Source: Planctomycetota bacterium (GTDB lineage Bacteria; Planctomycetota; Planctomycetia; Pirellulales; Lacipirellulaceae). From it: DNA of 34,340 bases. Position 1 is the stretch's first letter. Each line of letters starts with the position of its first letter. Both the position numbers and the translations under genes were made by a program. Below, in pieces: positions 26,012 through 34,340 of this stretch. Where the stretch lies: assembly GCA_013286045.1 (NCBI GenBank), contig JABDGM010000039.1, positions 1 to 34,340 of the forward strand, in the 5' to 3' direction. A model generated the notes under the pieces. The model saw only the letters and a list, made by a program, of their open reading frames with translations, was not told the origin of the DNA and searched no databases.

Positions 26012-27337
26012 CTAGGGCTCGGGCGGAGTAACAATTTCGACCGTTTCGGTGCGAGCATCGAGCAAGCTGAGGGAGGTATAAATCGGCGGATTCCCCATCA
26101 GCGTGGGAATCAATATCGCCGCGAAGCAGGCGCCGAGCATGGGGAGGAGCATCGTGAAGCTGCCCGTCATCTCGGTGATGAGAACGATGCCAGTGACGGG
26201 TGCCCGGACGACGCCGGTGAAGAAGGCGGCCATGCCGACGACGGCAAAGGCGCTGGCGGAGACGTCGATGTCTGGCCGAAAGTAATGCACGGCGGCGTAA
26301 AAGAGTAAGCCGATTTGAGCGCCGAGCACAAGCATGGGAGCGAACAGACCGCCGGGCGTTGCGGCGGCATAAGAGACTGGGCCAAGGATAAAACGGACGA
26401 GGAATACGAAGACGAGAACGTTGGGTAGGTATGCGCCGTCGATCGAATGTTGGGCGAGTGTTTGACCGCCGCCAACGAGGTTGGGTGCGAAGTAAGCGAG
26501 CAGACCGACGCAGCCGCCAATGACGGCGGCGCGTAGTTCGATCGGGCGGCGTTTGAAACCGTCAATTAAGCCGATTGATTTCAGAATCGCCCGGTTATAG
26601 GCAATTGCGACGAAGCCAGCACAAACCCCCAGCAAGACGAAGACTATGTTAGCGAGCGCGCTGTGATAGTCGAGCGACTCGACGTGTAGCTCGGGGCCAT
26701 CGCCCAGGAAGATGCGAGCGACAGCCATCGCAGTGGCCGAGGCACCGAGAGCCGCGATTGCGATTTGGGTTTCGAAGCGGCGAACTAGCTCTTCGAGGAC
26801 GAAAATGGCGCCAGCGATCGGGGCATTAAATGCGGTGGCCAGACCAGCGCCGGCGCCAGCGGCGATGAGCACGCGGCAATCCGGCCACGGGCGGCGCATG
26901 ATTTTGCCCATGAAGTAGCCGAGGCACGCGCCGATCTGCACGCTGGGTCCTTCGCGGCCGAGCGCGAGTCCAGAACCGATCGAGAGAATGCCGCCCACGA
27001 GTTTGACGGGAATGATTCCGGCCTCGGGTGGCCGGACGGTGGCGTCGAGAACGGCCTCGGTATGCGGGATGCCGCTGCCCGAGGCGCGCGGTGCGAAGCG
27101 ACGGACCAGCCAGGCCGCGATTCCAGCGGCTGCGGCGCAGATCAGGACGATCAATACGGGGCCGATCACCGGAAGCGAGTAGGACCAACTAATAAGCGCG
27201 TTCCGCGCGAGGTCGGCATGCTCGAGTCCAAGTCGAAACAGGGCTCCGATGAAGCCGGTCACGGCTCCGACGAGCAGGGACAGTAACGCAATTGGGACAA
27301 GATTGTCGCGGTCAGTTGCGGTGGAATGGGACGTCAT
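26012..27337 (-). CDS. ClC-family chloride/proton antiporter
   Basis: I used the ATG at 27337; the frame reaches 27388, but the extra codons come from a short repeat. The 441-residue protein has the ClC topology of about 18 helices. The selectivity motifs are [21 protein letters not shown] and [12 protein letters not shown]. The gating glutamate is in GREGP. A second glutamate pair in VLEEL corresponds to the internal proton glutamate E203 of Escherichia coli ClcA, and the central tyrosine is in PPIYTSL, so a coupled Cl-/H+ antiporter is likely rather than a channel. There is no C-terminal CBS domain, as in ClcA. Such antiporters help in acid resistance. It follows the peptide transporter ATPase gene, 58 bases away. 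Confidence 0.94.
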   Translation of the reverse strand: MTSHSTATDRDNLVPIALLSLLVGAVTGFIGALFRLGLEHADLARNALISWSYSLPVIGPVLIVLICAAAAGIAAWLVRRFAPRASGSGIPHTEAVLDATVRPPEAGIIPVKLVGGILSIGSGLALGREGPSVQIGACLGYFMGKIMRRPWPDCRVLIAAGAGAGLATAFNAPIAGAIFVLEELVRRFETQIAIAALGASATAMAVARIFLGDGPELHVESLDYHSALANIVFVLLGVCAGFVAIAYNRAILKSIGLIDGFKRRPIELRAAVIGGCVGLLAYFAPNLVGGGQTLAQHSIDGAYLPNVLVFVFLVRFILGPVSYAAATPGGLFAPMLVLGAQIGLLFYAAVHYFRPDIDVSASAFAVVGMAAFFTGVVRAPVTGIVLITEMTGSFTMLLPMLGACFAAILIPTLMGNPPIYTSLSLLDARTETVEIVTPPEP

Positions 27338-27357
27338 CAAGTTGAGAGTCGCGGGTG

Positions 27358-27382
27358 AACCGGCGGGATACAAACCGGCGGG
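27358..27382. repeat. Direct repeat of a 10-mer before the ClC gene
   Basis: AACCGGCGGG occurs at 27358-27367 and again at 27373-27382, five bases apart, in the 58-base gap between the ABC ATPase stop and the ClC start. It may be a protein binding site or a small dispersed repeat. Confidence 0.4.
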
Positions 27383-27395
27383 TCGCACAACGTGT

Positions 27396-29243
27396 CTACT
27401 TAGTTACGGCGGCGCGCTCTGCGACGCGTTTGCGAATCAGTTCGAGGTCGTCTTTGGGTGTAGCGTTGATGAGTTTGCGCGTGTAGGCCTCTTGCGGGTT
27501 CTTGTAGATGCTTTCCGACGGACCGAACTCGACGATTTTGCCGTTGTTCATCACCGCCATCATGTCTGCCATGAATTTCACGACGCTGAGTGCGTGGCTG
27601 ATGAAGATGTAGGTGAGGCCGCGCTTGTCTTGGAGTTCTTTCAGGAGGTTCAGGACTTGGGCTTGGACGCTGACATCGAGCGACGAGACCGATTCGTCGC
27701 AGATGATGAACTCGGGACCGGCGGCCAGCGCGCGGGCGATACAAACGCGCTGGCGTTGGCCGCCGGAGAATTCGTGGGGGTAGCGGCGGAGGTAATTTGG
27801 CGTGAGGCCGACTTCTTTCAGGAGGCTGGCGGCGCGGTCGCGGCGTTCGTTTTTGTTCGCGCCGACACCTTGGATGACCATCGGCTCGGTGATAGCGGCC
27901 TCGATCGTCATGCGCGGGTTGAGCGAGCCATACGGGTCTTGAAAGACGATTTGCATTTTGCCGCGCATGGCGCGTAGCTCGCTGCCGCTAAGGGCAGCGA
28001 CGTTGGTGCCGCGGTAGAGGACTTGGCCGCCGGTGGGCTCGATGAGCCGGAGGATCGCGCGGCCGGTGGTGGTTTTGCCGCAGCCACTTTCGCCAACGAG
28101 GCCGAGCGTTTGGCCGGGATAGACGTTGAAGCTGATATTGTCGACGGCGCGGATGTGATCGACCGTGCGGGCGAGGATGCCGCGGCGGACGGGGAAATGG
28201 ACTTCGAGGTTTTTGACGGCGAGCAGTGGTTGCGTGCCTTCGGCGACGGTTTTAGCATCGGGCGCGTGGTAGCCTTCTTCCCACGGGTGGCCGATCGCAG
28301 CGAGTTCGGTTTTTGGGTGGAGGAGGCGGCCGCGGCCTGCGGTTTCGAGGTGGTGAAGGCGGGCGGCGTCCATCTTCTTTTCGATGACGCGGAAGCCGGT
28401 GCCTTCTTTCACCGTTTGCATGAAGTCGTCGACGGTGGGGAGACGGCGGTATTTGCTTTCGAGGCGCGGGCGGCAGGCGAGGAGGCCTTTGGTGTAGGGA
28501 TGCTTGGGGTTCGAGAAGATTTCGAGTACTGGCGCGTACTCGACTTCTTCGCCGCGGTACATGACGAGTACGTCGTCGGCGATTTCAGCGATCACGCCGA
28601 GGTCGTGCGTGATGAAAATGATCGCCATGCCACGGTTGTCGCGGAGCTTGCGGAGGATTTCTAAAATTTGAGCTTGGATTGTGACGTCGAGCGCGGTGGT
28701 CGGCTCGTCGGCGATGAGGACTTGCGGGTTGCAAGAGAGGGCCATCGCGATCATGACTCTCTGCTTTTGGCCGCCGGACATTTGGTGCGGGTAGGAGTCG
28801 ACGCGCTGTTCTGGTTTTGGGATGCCGACTTCGCGCATGAGGTCGATGGCTTTTTGGCGGGCTTCGGCCTTGCTGACTTTTTGGTGGAGGATGATGGCCT
28901 CCATAATTTGAGCGCCGACGGTGAACACCGGGTTGAGGGACGTCATCGGCTCTTGAAAGATCATGCTGATATCGCGGCCGCGGATCGACTGCATCTCGCG
29001 TTCGGGCAGCTTCACGAGGTCTTTGCCGAGGAAGGCGATGCGGCCGGTCTCGACTTTTGCGTTCGATGAGAGCAGGCGCATGATCGAGAGCGAGGTGACG
29101 CTCTTGCCGGAGCCGCTCTCGCCGACGATGCCGAGCGTGCGGCCAGGCTCGAGGCGGAAGGTGAGGTCGTCGACGGCGCGGATGACGCCTTCGTCGGTGT
29201 GGAAGTAAGTGCGGAGGTCGGTGACTTCTAGGACTGGGGGCAT
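27396..29243 (-). CDS. Fused dual ATPase of a peptide ABC importer (DppD-DppF / YejF type)
   Basis: The start is the ATG at 29243; eleven more codons upstream are encoded by an intergenic inverted repeat. The 615-residue chain has two nucleotide-binding domains. Domain 1 (about 1-265) has Walker A GESGSGKS, signature MSGGQKQR, Walker B VLIADEP and H-loop ITHDLG. Domain 2 (about 340-600) has [24 protein letters not shown] and ISHAL. About 75 residues link them. Separate DppD and DppF proteins are the rule; fusion is typical of YejF and GsiA. It energises oligopeptide uptake with the permeases and binding protein upstream. Each domain ends with the motif that in this family precedes an oligo-binding C-terminal region ([28 protein letters not shown]). 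An 18-bp inverted repeat separates it from the permease gene. Confidence 0.94.
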   Translation of the reverse strand: MPPVLEVTDLRTYFHTDEGVIRAVDDLTFRLEPGRTLGIVGESGSGKSVTSLSIMRLLSSNAKVETGRIAFLGKDLVKLPEREMQSIRGRDISMIFQEPMTSLNPVFTVGAQIMEAIILHQKVSKAEARQKAIDLMREVGIPKPEQRVDSYPHQMSGGQKQRVMIAMALSCNPQVLIADEPTTALDVTIQAQILEILRKLRDNRGMAIIFITHDLGVIAEIADDVLVMYRGEEVEYAPVLEIFSNPKHPYTKGLLACRPRLESKYRRLPTVDDFMQTVKEGTGFRVIEKKMDAARLHHLETAGRGRLLHPKTELAAIGHPWEEGYHAPDAKTVAEGTQPLLAVKNLEVHFPVRRGILARTVDHIRAVDNISFNVYPGQTLGLVGESGCGKTTTGRAILRLIEPTGGQVLYRGTNVAALSGSELRAMRGKMQIVFQDPYGSLNPRMTIEAAITEPMVIQGVGANKNERRDRAASLLKEVGLTPNYLRRYPHEFSGGQRQRVCIARALAAGPEFIICDESVSSLDVSVQAQVLNLLKELQDKRGLTYIFISHALSVVKFMADMMAVMNNGKIVEFGPSESIYKNPQEAYTRKLINATPKDDLELIRKRVAERAAVTK

Positions 29244-29253
29244 GGGATTATTT

Positions 29254-29333
29254 AACCACAAAGGCACGAAGAGCACGAAGGAGAAAAGAAAAGATCTTTT
29301 GAATTACCTAGTGTCCTTCGTGCCTTTGTGGTT
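29254..29333. repeat. 18-bp perfect inverted repeat inside the ABC operon
   Basis: AACCACAAAGGCACGAAG (29254-29271) and its exact complement at 29316-29333 flank a 44-base, A-rich centre that also contains a second GCACGAAGGA. The long stem would lie between permease and ATPase genes in the operon mRNA. It resembles widespread short palindromic intergenic elements of planctomycetes. Confidence 0.75.
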
Positions 29334-29348
29334 GAAATCTTACTTTCT

Positions 29349-30476
29349 TCAGTTTCCTGGTTGGCGAAGTCGCGGGTCGGTTGCTTCCTGGAGGCCTTCG
29401 CCGATGAGGTTGTAGGCTAGGACGGTGAAGAAGATCGCAAGGCCGGGGAAGGCGATGAGCCACCACATTTGGAGGTTGTCGCGGCCGGCTTCGAGGAGCG
29501 CGCCCCAGCTGGGGTTCGGCGGGGGGGCACCGAAGCCGAGGAAGCTGAGGGCGCTTTCGATCAGGATCGCCGAGGCGATACCGAAGGTGATAGGGACGAG
29601 CACCGGGGCGAGGCCGTTGCGGAAGATGTGGCGGAACATTATGCCGAACCAGCCAACGCCAACGGCGCGGGCGGCGGTGACGAAGTCGGCTTCGCGGAGG
29701 CGGATGAATTCGCCCCGCATGAGGCGGGCGATGCCGGTCCAACTGGTGAGGCCGAGGACGGCCATGAGATGCCAGATTGTGGGGTGCGGGAGGACGGCGA
29801 TGAGGGCAAGAATTAAAACGAGTGGCGGAATGCACATGACGAATTCTATGAGGCGGCTGAGGAGCATGTCTGCCCAGCCACCGAGGTAGCCGGCGAAAGC
29901 GCCGAGCGTGATACCGATGGCGCCGGCGATTCCCATCGAGACGAAGCCGACGAGCATGGCGGTGCGGGTGCCGTGGACCATTTCGGCAAAGACATCGACG
30001 CCGGCCCGCGTGGTACCGAATAAGTTAAGGCTGTTGGGGTGGCCTTTATCGCGCGTGGGATTGGCGGGGTGGTCGGGCCATTCGTCGGCGCGTACGCGGC
30101 GTTGGGGGTCTTGGTAGACGAGCGGCCAGAGGGCCCAGCTCTCTGGGTCGCTCTCTTTTAGTTTGGCGGGGTAGACGTTGCGGAAGTGGTCGGTCACGAA
30201 GATGGGGTTTTCCCACGAGCGGTGGAAGTAACCCAGCGCGGGAAAATAGATGTGGCCTTTGTATTTGCAAATGATCGGCTTGGTGCCGGCAATGGCGGGA
30301 GAGAACAGGGCGACGCACGCCATGAAGAGGACGTAGGCGAGTGCGACCATTGCCAACTTCCGGCGGCGGAAGCGGAGCCAAGTTTCGGCCCAGAAGCCGC
30401 GCGACGTTTCTAGCTGCTGCGGGTCAGCGGCAGGTGCATCGGCGAGTGGCGGTGTGATGTTGGGACCGATACTCAT
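29349..30476 (-). CDS. Peptide ABC transporter permease (DppC/YejE type)
   Basis: The 375-residue protein is an inner-membrane permease of the DppC family. One helix at about 38-62 (LAMVALAYVLFMACVALFSP) is followed by a polar insertion of about 100 residues (about 65-165) with YKGHIYFPALGYFHR and LNLFGTTRAGVDVFAEM. The remaining five helices carry the EAA loop that contacts the ATPase, GEFIRLREADFVTAARAVGVG. Ordinary DppC/OppC proteins are near 300 residues; a large periplasmic loop in this place, with a YFP-containing strand, is known in YejE. The gene begins 61 bases after the DppB-like gene ends and is followed by an inverted repeat before the fused ATPase gene. No clear Shine-Dalgarno. 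Confidence 0.92.
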   Translation of the reverse strand: MSIGPNITPPLADAPAADPQQLETSRGFWAETWLRFRRRKLAMVALAYVLFMACVALFSPAIAGTKPIICKYKGHIYFPALGYFHRSWENPIFVTDHFRNVYPAKLKESDPESWALWPLVYQDPQRRVRADEWPDHPANPTRDKGHPNSLNLFGTTRAGVDVFAEMVHGTRTAMLVGFVSMGIAGAIGITLGAFAGYLGGWADMLLSRLIEFVMCIPPLVLILALIAVLPHPTIWHLMAVLGLTSWTGIARLMRGEFIRLREADFVTAARAVGVGWFGIMFRHIFRNGLAPVLVPITFGIASAILIESALSFLGFGAPPPNPSWGALLEAGRDNLQMWWLIAFPGLAIFFTVLAYNLIGEGLQEATDPRLRQPGN

Positions 30477-30537
30477 GGCGTATTCAAAATAGAAAACCGG
30501 GGGCTAGCCACCCATAGGGTACCCGGCTGCTGATGAA

Positions 30538-31530
30538 TCATTCATAACTGACGCGCGGGTCGACGAAGGCATAGCAGATGTCGGCCAGTAGTTGGCCGAC
30601 TAGAGTAAGAACAGAGAACATTAGGATTAATCCCATTAGCGTGGGGTAATCTCGCATGCGGATGGATTCGAAGAACAATTTGCCCATGCCGGGCCAGCCG
30701 AAGATTTGTTCGAGGATGATACTGCCGCTCAGTAATGCCGGCAGCTCGAGGCCGATGAGTGTGACCAGCGGAATCATTGTGTTGCGGAAGGCGTGGTGGA
30801 AGAGAATTCGCCAGTAGCCGACGCCTTTAGCGCGGGCGGTGCGAATGTAGTCTTGGCGAATGACTTCCTGCATGTTGGCGAGAATGAAACGGCTGTAATA
30901 GGCGAGTGTGCCATAGGTGAAACACGCGACGGGCAAGACGGCGTGTTTGAATAGATCGAGAAACTTTCCGCCGAACGACATTTGGTTGAAGTGATCGCCC
31001 GTCATGCCGAAGAGCGGCAGCTCGAAGGCGGTGCCATGGAGCTGAACTGCGAATAAGACCTGCAACGCGAGTGCCGCGACGAACGACGGCAGCGAATACA
31101 GCATGTAGAGTAGCACGCTTATAGTGCGTTCATCCCAGCGACCGTTGCGAGCTGTGGCGTAAAGACCGAGCGGGATTGCCAAAAGGTACGAGATGATGAG
31201 CGATGAAAGCGTCAGCAAGAGCGTGGCTCCGATTCGCTCTCGAATTACATGAGCAACCGCGGCGTGTTGCGTGAACGATTCACCGAGGTCGCCGTGAAGC
31301 AGCTTGCCGAGCCACTTGAAGTAGGAAATGTACCAGGGGTCGTTAAGGCCGTACATTTCGCGCATGCGCGTGATGTCTTCGGGAAGCATGTGTTTGCCGG
31401 GATCCATCATTTCGAGCCGCACCAGCAGCGGGTCGCCGGGCATCAGGCGAAGCAGGCCGTAGACGAAAAACGTAATCAGCAGCAGCGTGAGCAGGCCCAA
31501 CAGAATTCGGCGGATGATGTAGGAGGACAT
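30538..31530 (-). CDS. Peptide ABC transporter permease (DppB/YejB type)
   Basis: The 330-residue inner-membrane protein starts MSSYIIRRILLGLLTLLLI, with a first membrane helix at once, and has about six helices. The EAA loop contacting the ATPase is RQDYIRTARAKGVGYWRIL near residue 225-243. ELPALLSGSIILEQIFGWPGMGKLF follows, the typical C-terminal signature of DppB. The LRLMPGDPLL region after helix 1 also fits the family. It starts nine bases after the binding-protein gene stops and precedes the second permease, so this is a compact operon. It should form the pore for oligopeptides with the DppC/YejE-like partner. No strong ribosome site was seen. Confidence 0.94.
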   Translation of the reverse strand: MSSYIIRRILLGLLTLLLITFFVYGLLRLMPGDPLLVRLEMMDPGKHMLPEDITRMREMYGLNDPWYISYFKWLGKLLHGDLGESFTQHAAVAHVIRERIGATLLLTLSSLIISYLLAIPLGLYATARNGRWDERTISVLLYMLYSLPSFVAALALQVLFAVQLHGTAFELPLFGMTGDHFNQMSFGGKFLDLFKHAVLPVACFTYGTLAYYSRFILANMQEVIRQDYIRTARAKGVGYWRILFHHAFRNTMIPLVTLIGLELPALLSGSIILEQIFGWPGMGKLFFESIRMRDYPTLMGLILMFSVLTLVGQLLADICYAFVDPRVSYE

Positions 31531-31539
31531 CGGTTTATC

Positions 31540-33441
31540 TCACGGCATCCACAACGACATGACGCCCGGGACATACGCATACGGGCCGCGCGGGCTGAAG
31601 CGGTAGCCGCGCAGTGAATGGCTGAAACCGAAGAAGCGGTTTTGGTTGTAAAGGAACATATAAGGCTGGTCGGCGTAAATGAGGTTCGCGATTTCACCGT
31701 AGATTTCGGCGCGTTTTTGGGGATCAAACTCCAGGAGGCCGGCTTTGTAGAGCGCATCGACCTTTGGATTCGAGTAGGAACCGAAGTTTCGGTCTTCGCC
31801 GGTTCCGAAAATGTTTGAGGTCAGCGAGGGATCGGTGCCAGTGCCCCAACCGGCCATTTCGGCTTCGTATTTTTTGTTTTGGACGCGCTCTTGGAAGACG
31901 GCCGCTTCCATGGGAACGACGTGACAAATGACGCCGATGCTGTCGAGGTTTTCTCGCAACAAATTACAAATGTCGATGCGATCGGGTTTGAGGCTTACGG
32001 TGAGGTTGAACTCGAACGGAATACGCTTGCCGTTCACTTCTTTGTCGCGGATGCCGTCGCCGTCGGTGTCGATCCAGCCTGCTTCGTCCAGCAGTTTTTC
32101 GGCTTTGTCGAGATTGAACTCATAAAGCGGCAGCGGATGTTTCGGATACATCCACGCGTCGGGAGCGAAGATTCCGTGGCACCGTGGATAGAGCCCGTAA
32201 CACAGGTCGTTGATCATTTCGTCGTAGTTCATCGCGCAAGCCATGGCCTGGCGGACGCGGACGTCTTCGAAGAATGGCGTCTTTAGGTTCCAGCCGATGT
32301 ACATGTAGAGCCATTCGTTGCCGTAGGCTTTCGTGTTGCTGTCGTAGAAGTCGCGCCCGGAAGTTTGCGTCTGCCACTGTTGGGCTTCGAGCTCCGTTTC
32401 TTGAATGCGGCCCGATTTGAGAGCGAGCAAGCGCGTGTTTCCGTCTTCGAGAAGATGGAAGGTCACTTCCTTAAAGAATGGTTTCCCGCGCACCTGTTTG
32501 CCATTGTGCATGTAGAAGTTTTCGCGGCGTTGCATAACGAGGTTGGAGCCACGGTTCCATTCGATGAGCTCGTACGGACCGCCGACCACAGGCTTCAATT
32601 GCTGTTGAGTGTGGAACGCGCTCGTCGTGAGCGTCGGGTCTTCGGGAATCGATTTCTCGAAAATGTGTTTCGGAATGATTGGGAAATTAAGGTCCCACGT
32701 ATTCGTCGCCTGGGCAGCTTTGTGGAAGAACACGAGCGTGTGATCATCGTAGGCTTCGACCCATTTGATCTGGTCGGGTCCCGATCGCACCGCCGGAATC
32801 GGAATTTTCGAGGTCATGATCGCTTGGAAGGTGAACACGACATCATGGGCGGTGATCGGTTTGCCATCCGACCAGACCAAGTCATCTCGGAGCACTATCT
32901 TATCCAACAGGTGATCCTTGCTCGCTTTCCAAGATACAACCGCATTGGCGTCAGCGAACGGAACCAAGTTCCAGTCGAAGTTGATGATGAAAAGGGCAGT
33001 CAGGTCGCCGAATTCCGCTTCGGCGAACGAGCTCATGAGCAGTGGATTGGTCGAGGCAAGATCCATAACCTGGCAGCGGCCGATCGAGGCGTCGAAATTG
33101 GCGCCCTTTCCATCGGCGGGCGGGACCATCGACAGCGCGCTGATGATTTTTTTGTTGTCTTCTGGCGAGTCGTTGTGCAAGCGGAGCGCTTCCTCGACGG
33201 AGACCAGCGGCGGCTCTTTCTTTTTCTGGTCGCGAAGCTCTTCCATCGGGTCGACGACGGGCATGTCTTGCCAGTCTGCCGTTTTATCGAGCTCCGCGAG
33301 CAGCGGCGGCGTGAAGGGCTCGATGAGATCGCCGAGTTTGAATTTGTCGTCGGCGGGCGGCTTTTCGGCGCTAGAAGCAGTCGAAAGCGCGAGTGCAATC
33401 AGCAGGGCGAGATAGAGCGAGCGTCGGAGCAAGATATTCAC
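31540..33441 (-). CDS. Peptide-binding protein of ABC importer (SBP family 5)
   Basis: The frame begins at a GTG at 33441; no in-frame ATG lies nearby. The 633-residue protein has a signal peptide (about 1-25, ending STASSAEK). Residues about 30-130 are an extra N-terminal region with FTPPLLAELDK and LRLHNDSPEDN that has no match I know. From about 150 the SBP_bac_5 fold appears: VVSWKASKDHLLDKIVLRDDLVWSDGKPITAHDVVFTF, KPVVGGPYELIEWNRGSNLVMQRRENFY, VRQAMACAMNYDEMI, DEAGWIDTDGDGIRDKEVNGKRIPFEFNL and ADQPYMFLYNQ. It should capture peptides or small polar ligands in the periplasm for the two permeases and fused ATPase encoded right after it. The order SBP-permease-permease-dual ATPase is that of yejABEF. 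It is divergent from the last gene of the window. Confidence 0.93.
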   Translation of the reverse strand: MNILLRRSLYLALLIALALSTASSAEKPPADDKFKLGDLIEPFTPPLLAELDKTADWQDMPVVDPMEELRDQKKKEPPLVSVEEALRLHNDSPEDNKKIISALSMVPPADGKGANFDASIGRCQVMDLASTNPLLMSSFAEAEFGDLTALFIINFDWNLVPFADANAVVSWKASKDHLLDKIVLRDDLVWSDGKPITAHDVVFTFQAIMTSKIPIPAVRSGPDQIKWVEAYDDHTLVFFHKAAQATNTWDLNFPIIPKHIFEKSIPEDPTLTTSAFHTQQQLKPVVGGPYELIEWNRGSNLVMQRRENFYMHNGKQVRGKPFFKEVTFHLLEDGNTRLLALKSGRIQETELEAQQWQTQTSGRDFYDSNTKAYGNEWLYMYIGWNLKTPFFEDVRVRQAMACAMNYDEMINDLCYGLYPRCHGIFAPDAWMYPKHPLPLYEFNLDKAEKLLDEAGWIDTDGDGIRDKEVNGKRIPFEFNLTVSLKPDRIDICNLLRENLDSIGVICHVVPMEAAVFQERVQNKKYEAEMAGWGTGTDPSLTSNIFGTGEDRNFGSYSNPKVDALYKAGLLEFDPQKRAEIYGEIANLIYADQPYMFLYNQNRFFGFSHSLRGYRFSPRGPYAYVPGVMSLWMP

Positions 33442-33684
33442 GGACCGTTAAAGACAAGCTGGTGAAATCTGCCAGCAGTGTGACGGAAATGTACGCTACA
33501 GAATGGTTTACATCGCGTCAACGAGCGCAACACACCAGGCGGTCGCTATCGCTTACGTTGGACGCCTTCGGCGTGCTGCTAGCAACCGAGATTCGTTCGC
33601 AAAAGCCGTTGCTCACTGTGGGATACGACTGCTAAGCTGCCGCCCCAAATTCTCGGTGCCCACTTTGTTTGCTAAGGGAATGCT

Positions 33685-34340
33685 ATGGCAATTCGGCGCG
33701 TGCGGTTGGCGGTTCTGGCGATGACGTTGTTGGCGGTTCAACTTCTAGTGTTGGACGCGGCTGCGCAGAATCAGAACGGAAGTGCGGCGCAGAAGTTGTT
33801 TAAACCGCAGCCGGCGAATCAGAATCGCCCTGCCGCGAAGCCGCAGGCGGCGACGGATGCCAATGCGAAGGGGCAGGCGGCGGTTGTCCCCACGGCGCCC
33901 GAAAAACTCGATCCGAAGGAGCGCGCGGAGTTTTTGAAACTCATTGGGGCGAACTGGATTTGGTCGCCGGCCTACAAGAAGGATGAAGTGCCGGTCGGCG
34001 ACTGCTATTTCCGCAAGACGTTCAATTTGACGAACGCGGAATTTGGCCAGGTGCACGTTGCCTGCGATAACCAGTACGAACTTTACGTGAACGGCAAGCT
34101 GGTCGGCAAAGGTGGCGACTGGCGGAAGATGGACGTGCACGACATTCAGAAGTTTCTCGTGAGCGGGACGAATGTCGTGGCGATCAAGGGCATTAACACC
34201 GACGAAGGCGCGGCCGGACTCGTGGCCCGCGTTATCGTGAAGGAGAAAGGCGGCACGTTCGAGAGTTTTTCGACGGACGCGACGTGGAAGACAAGCGTGA
34301 AGGCGGCAGCGGACTGGGCGCAGCCGATGATGCACGACGA
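33685..34340 (+). CDS. Secreted protein with a galactose-binding-like domain (cut by window end)
   Basis: The frame is open from the ATG at 33685 to the window edge, about 218 residues. A signal peptide covers about residues 1-27 (arginines, then LAVLAMTLLAVQLLVLDAAAQ). Residues about 30-75 are a disordered Gln/Ala/Asn/Lys linker. From about 85 comes NWIWSPAYKKDEVPVGDCYFRKTFNL, then VHVACDNQYELYVNGKLVGKGGDW and VVAIKGINTDEGAAGLVARVIV. This pattern, Trp-Ile-Trp then a jelly-roll with YELYVNGKxVG, is the sugar-binding-like fold at the N-terminus of many bacterial rhamnosidases and GH2 enzymes. In planctomycetes it often leads a long protein with a haem-binding or dehydrogenase part, which would be outside this window. 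An alternative ATG at 33680 is out of frame. Its catalytic function cannot be told. Confidence 0.75.
   Translation, partial: MAIRRVRLAVLAMTLLAVQLLVLDAAAQNQNGSAAQKLFKPQPANQNRPAAKPQAATDANAKGQAAVVPTAPEKLDPKERAEFLKLIGANWIWSPAYKKDEVPVGDCYFRKTFNLTNAEFGQVHVACDNQYELYVNGKLVGKGGDWRKMDVHDIQKFLVSGTNVVAIKGINTDEGAAGLVARVIVKEKGGTFESFSTDATWKTSVKAAADWAQPMMHD

Noticed and set aside
29244..29276. Eleven-codon N-terminal extension of the fused ATPase
   Set aside because: These codons are part of the inverted repeat and lie before the conserved domain start.

Overview
The window looks like ordinary chromosomal DNA of a planctomycete, probably of the Pirellulales. The evidence is an SHD1-domain secreted protein, three PEP-CTERM proteins (two with dockerin-like calcium repeats of the DYxxWRxxFGQ type), a Tat-exported metallophosphoesterase, high GC, mostly monocistronic genes with weak or absent Shine-Dalgarno sites, and small palindromic dispersed repeats between genes. 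There is no rRNA, no convincing tRNA, CRISPR array, transposase, integrase or phage gene. Genus and order are inferred from style only.

Layout. 1-695 is the 5' part of a minus-strand SHD1 protein. 696-1730 is a 1-kb stretch without a convincing gene that holds several inverted repeats. 1731-5603 is a stress block: a BON protein and an NTF2-like protein on the plus strand; then on the minus strand a BON lipoprotein, a YflT-like glycine-zipper protein, a DUF892 ferritin-like protein and a manganese catalase, with a good intrinsic terminator just upstream of the catalase gene. 6074-9889 (plus) has an SMP-30-like PEP-CTERM protein, a GH33 sialidase, a phosphoribosyltransferase and a small secreted protein. 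9925-11157 (minus) is a GH25 lysozyme-like PEP-CTERM protein. 11347-13103 holds a short aldo/keto-reductase-like fragment, a membrane-anchored unknown and a full aldo/keto reductase. 13201-20380 is mostly minus strand: a DUF6159 membrane protein, KatG, a PEP-CTERM protein, an NPP-type phosphodiesterase lipoprotein and a Tat metallophosphoesterase. 20528-23845 has a secreted esterase coupled to a tandem YjbR protein, a queuosine-precursor transporter (minus) and an AlkA-like glycosylase. 23863-33441 is one long minus-strand run: MbfA iron exporter, zinc alcohol dehydrogenase, ClC antiporter and a four-gene peptide ABC importer arranged like YejABEF. 33685-34340 is the start of a secreted protein cut by the window edge.

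How the genes fit together. Three themes recur. Peroxide and iron stress: Mn-catalase, KatG, DUF892, MbfA, and possibly the BON and YflT-like proteins. Surface and scavenging: sialidase, GH25, SMP-30-like protein, esterase, phosphodiesterase, metallophosphoesterase. Peptide import: the ABC operon. I found no clear new defence or mobile system. The most unusual signals are the 17-codon aldo/keto-reductase-like ORF abutting an unrelated gene (11347-11400), the hairpin cluster in the gene-poor stretch (986-1238), the dispersed palindromic repeats, and the hairpin inside the peptide ABC operon.
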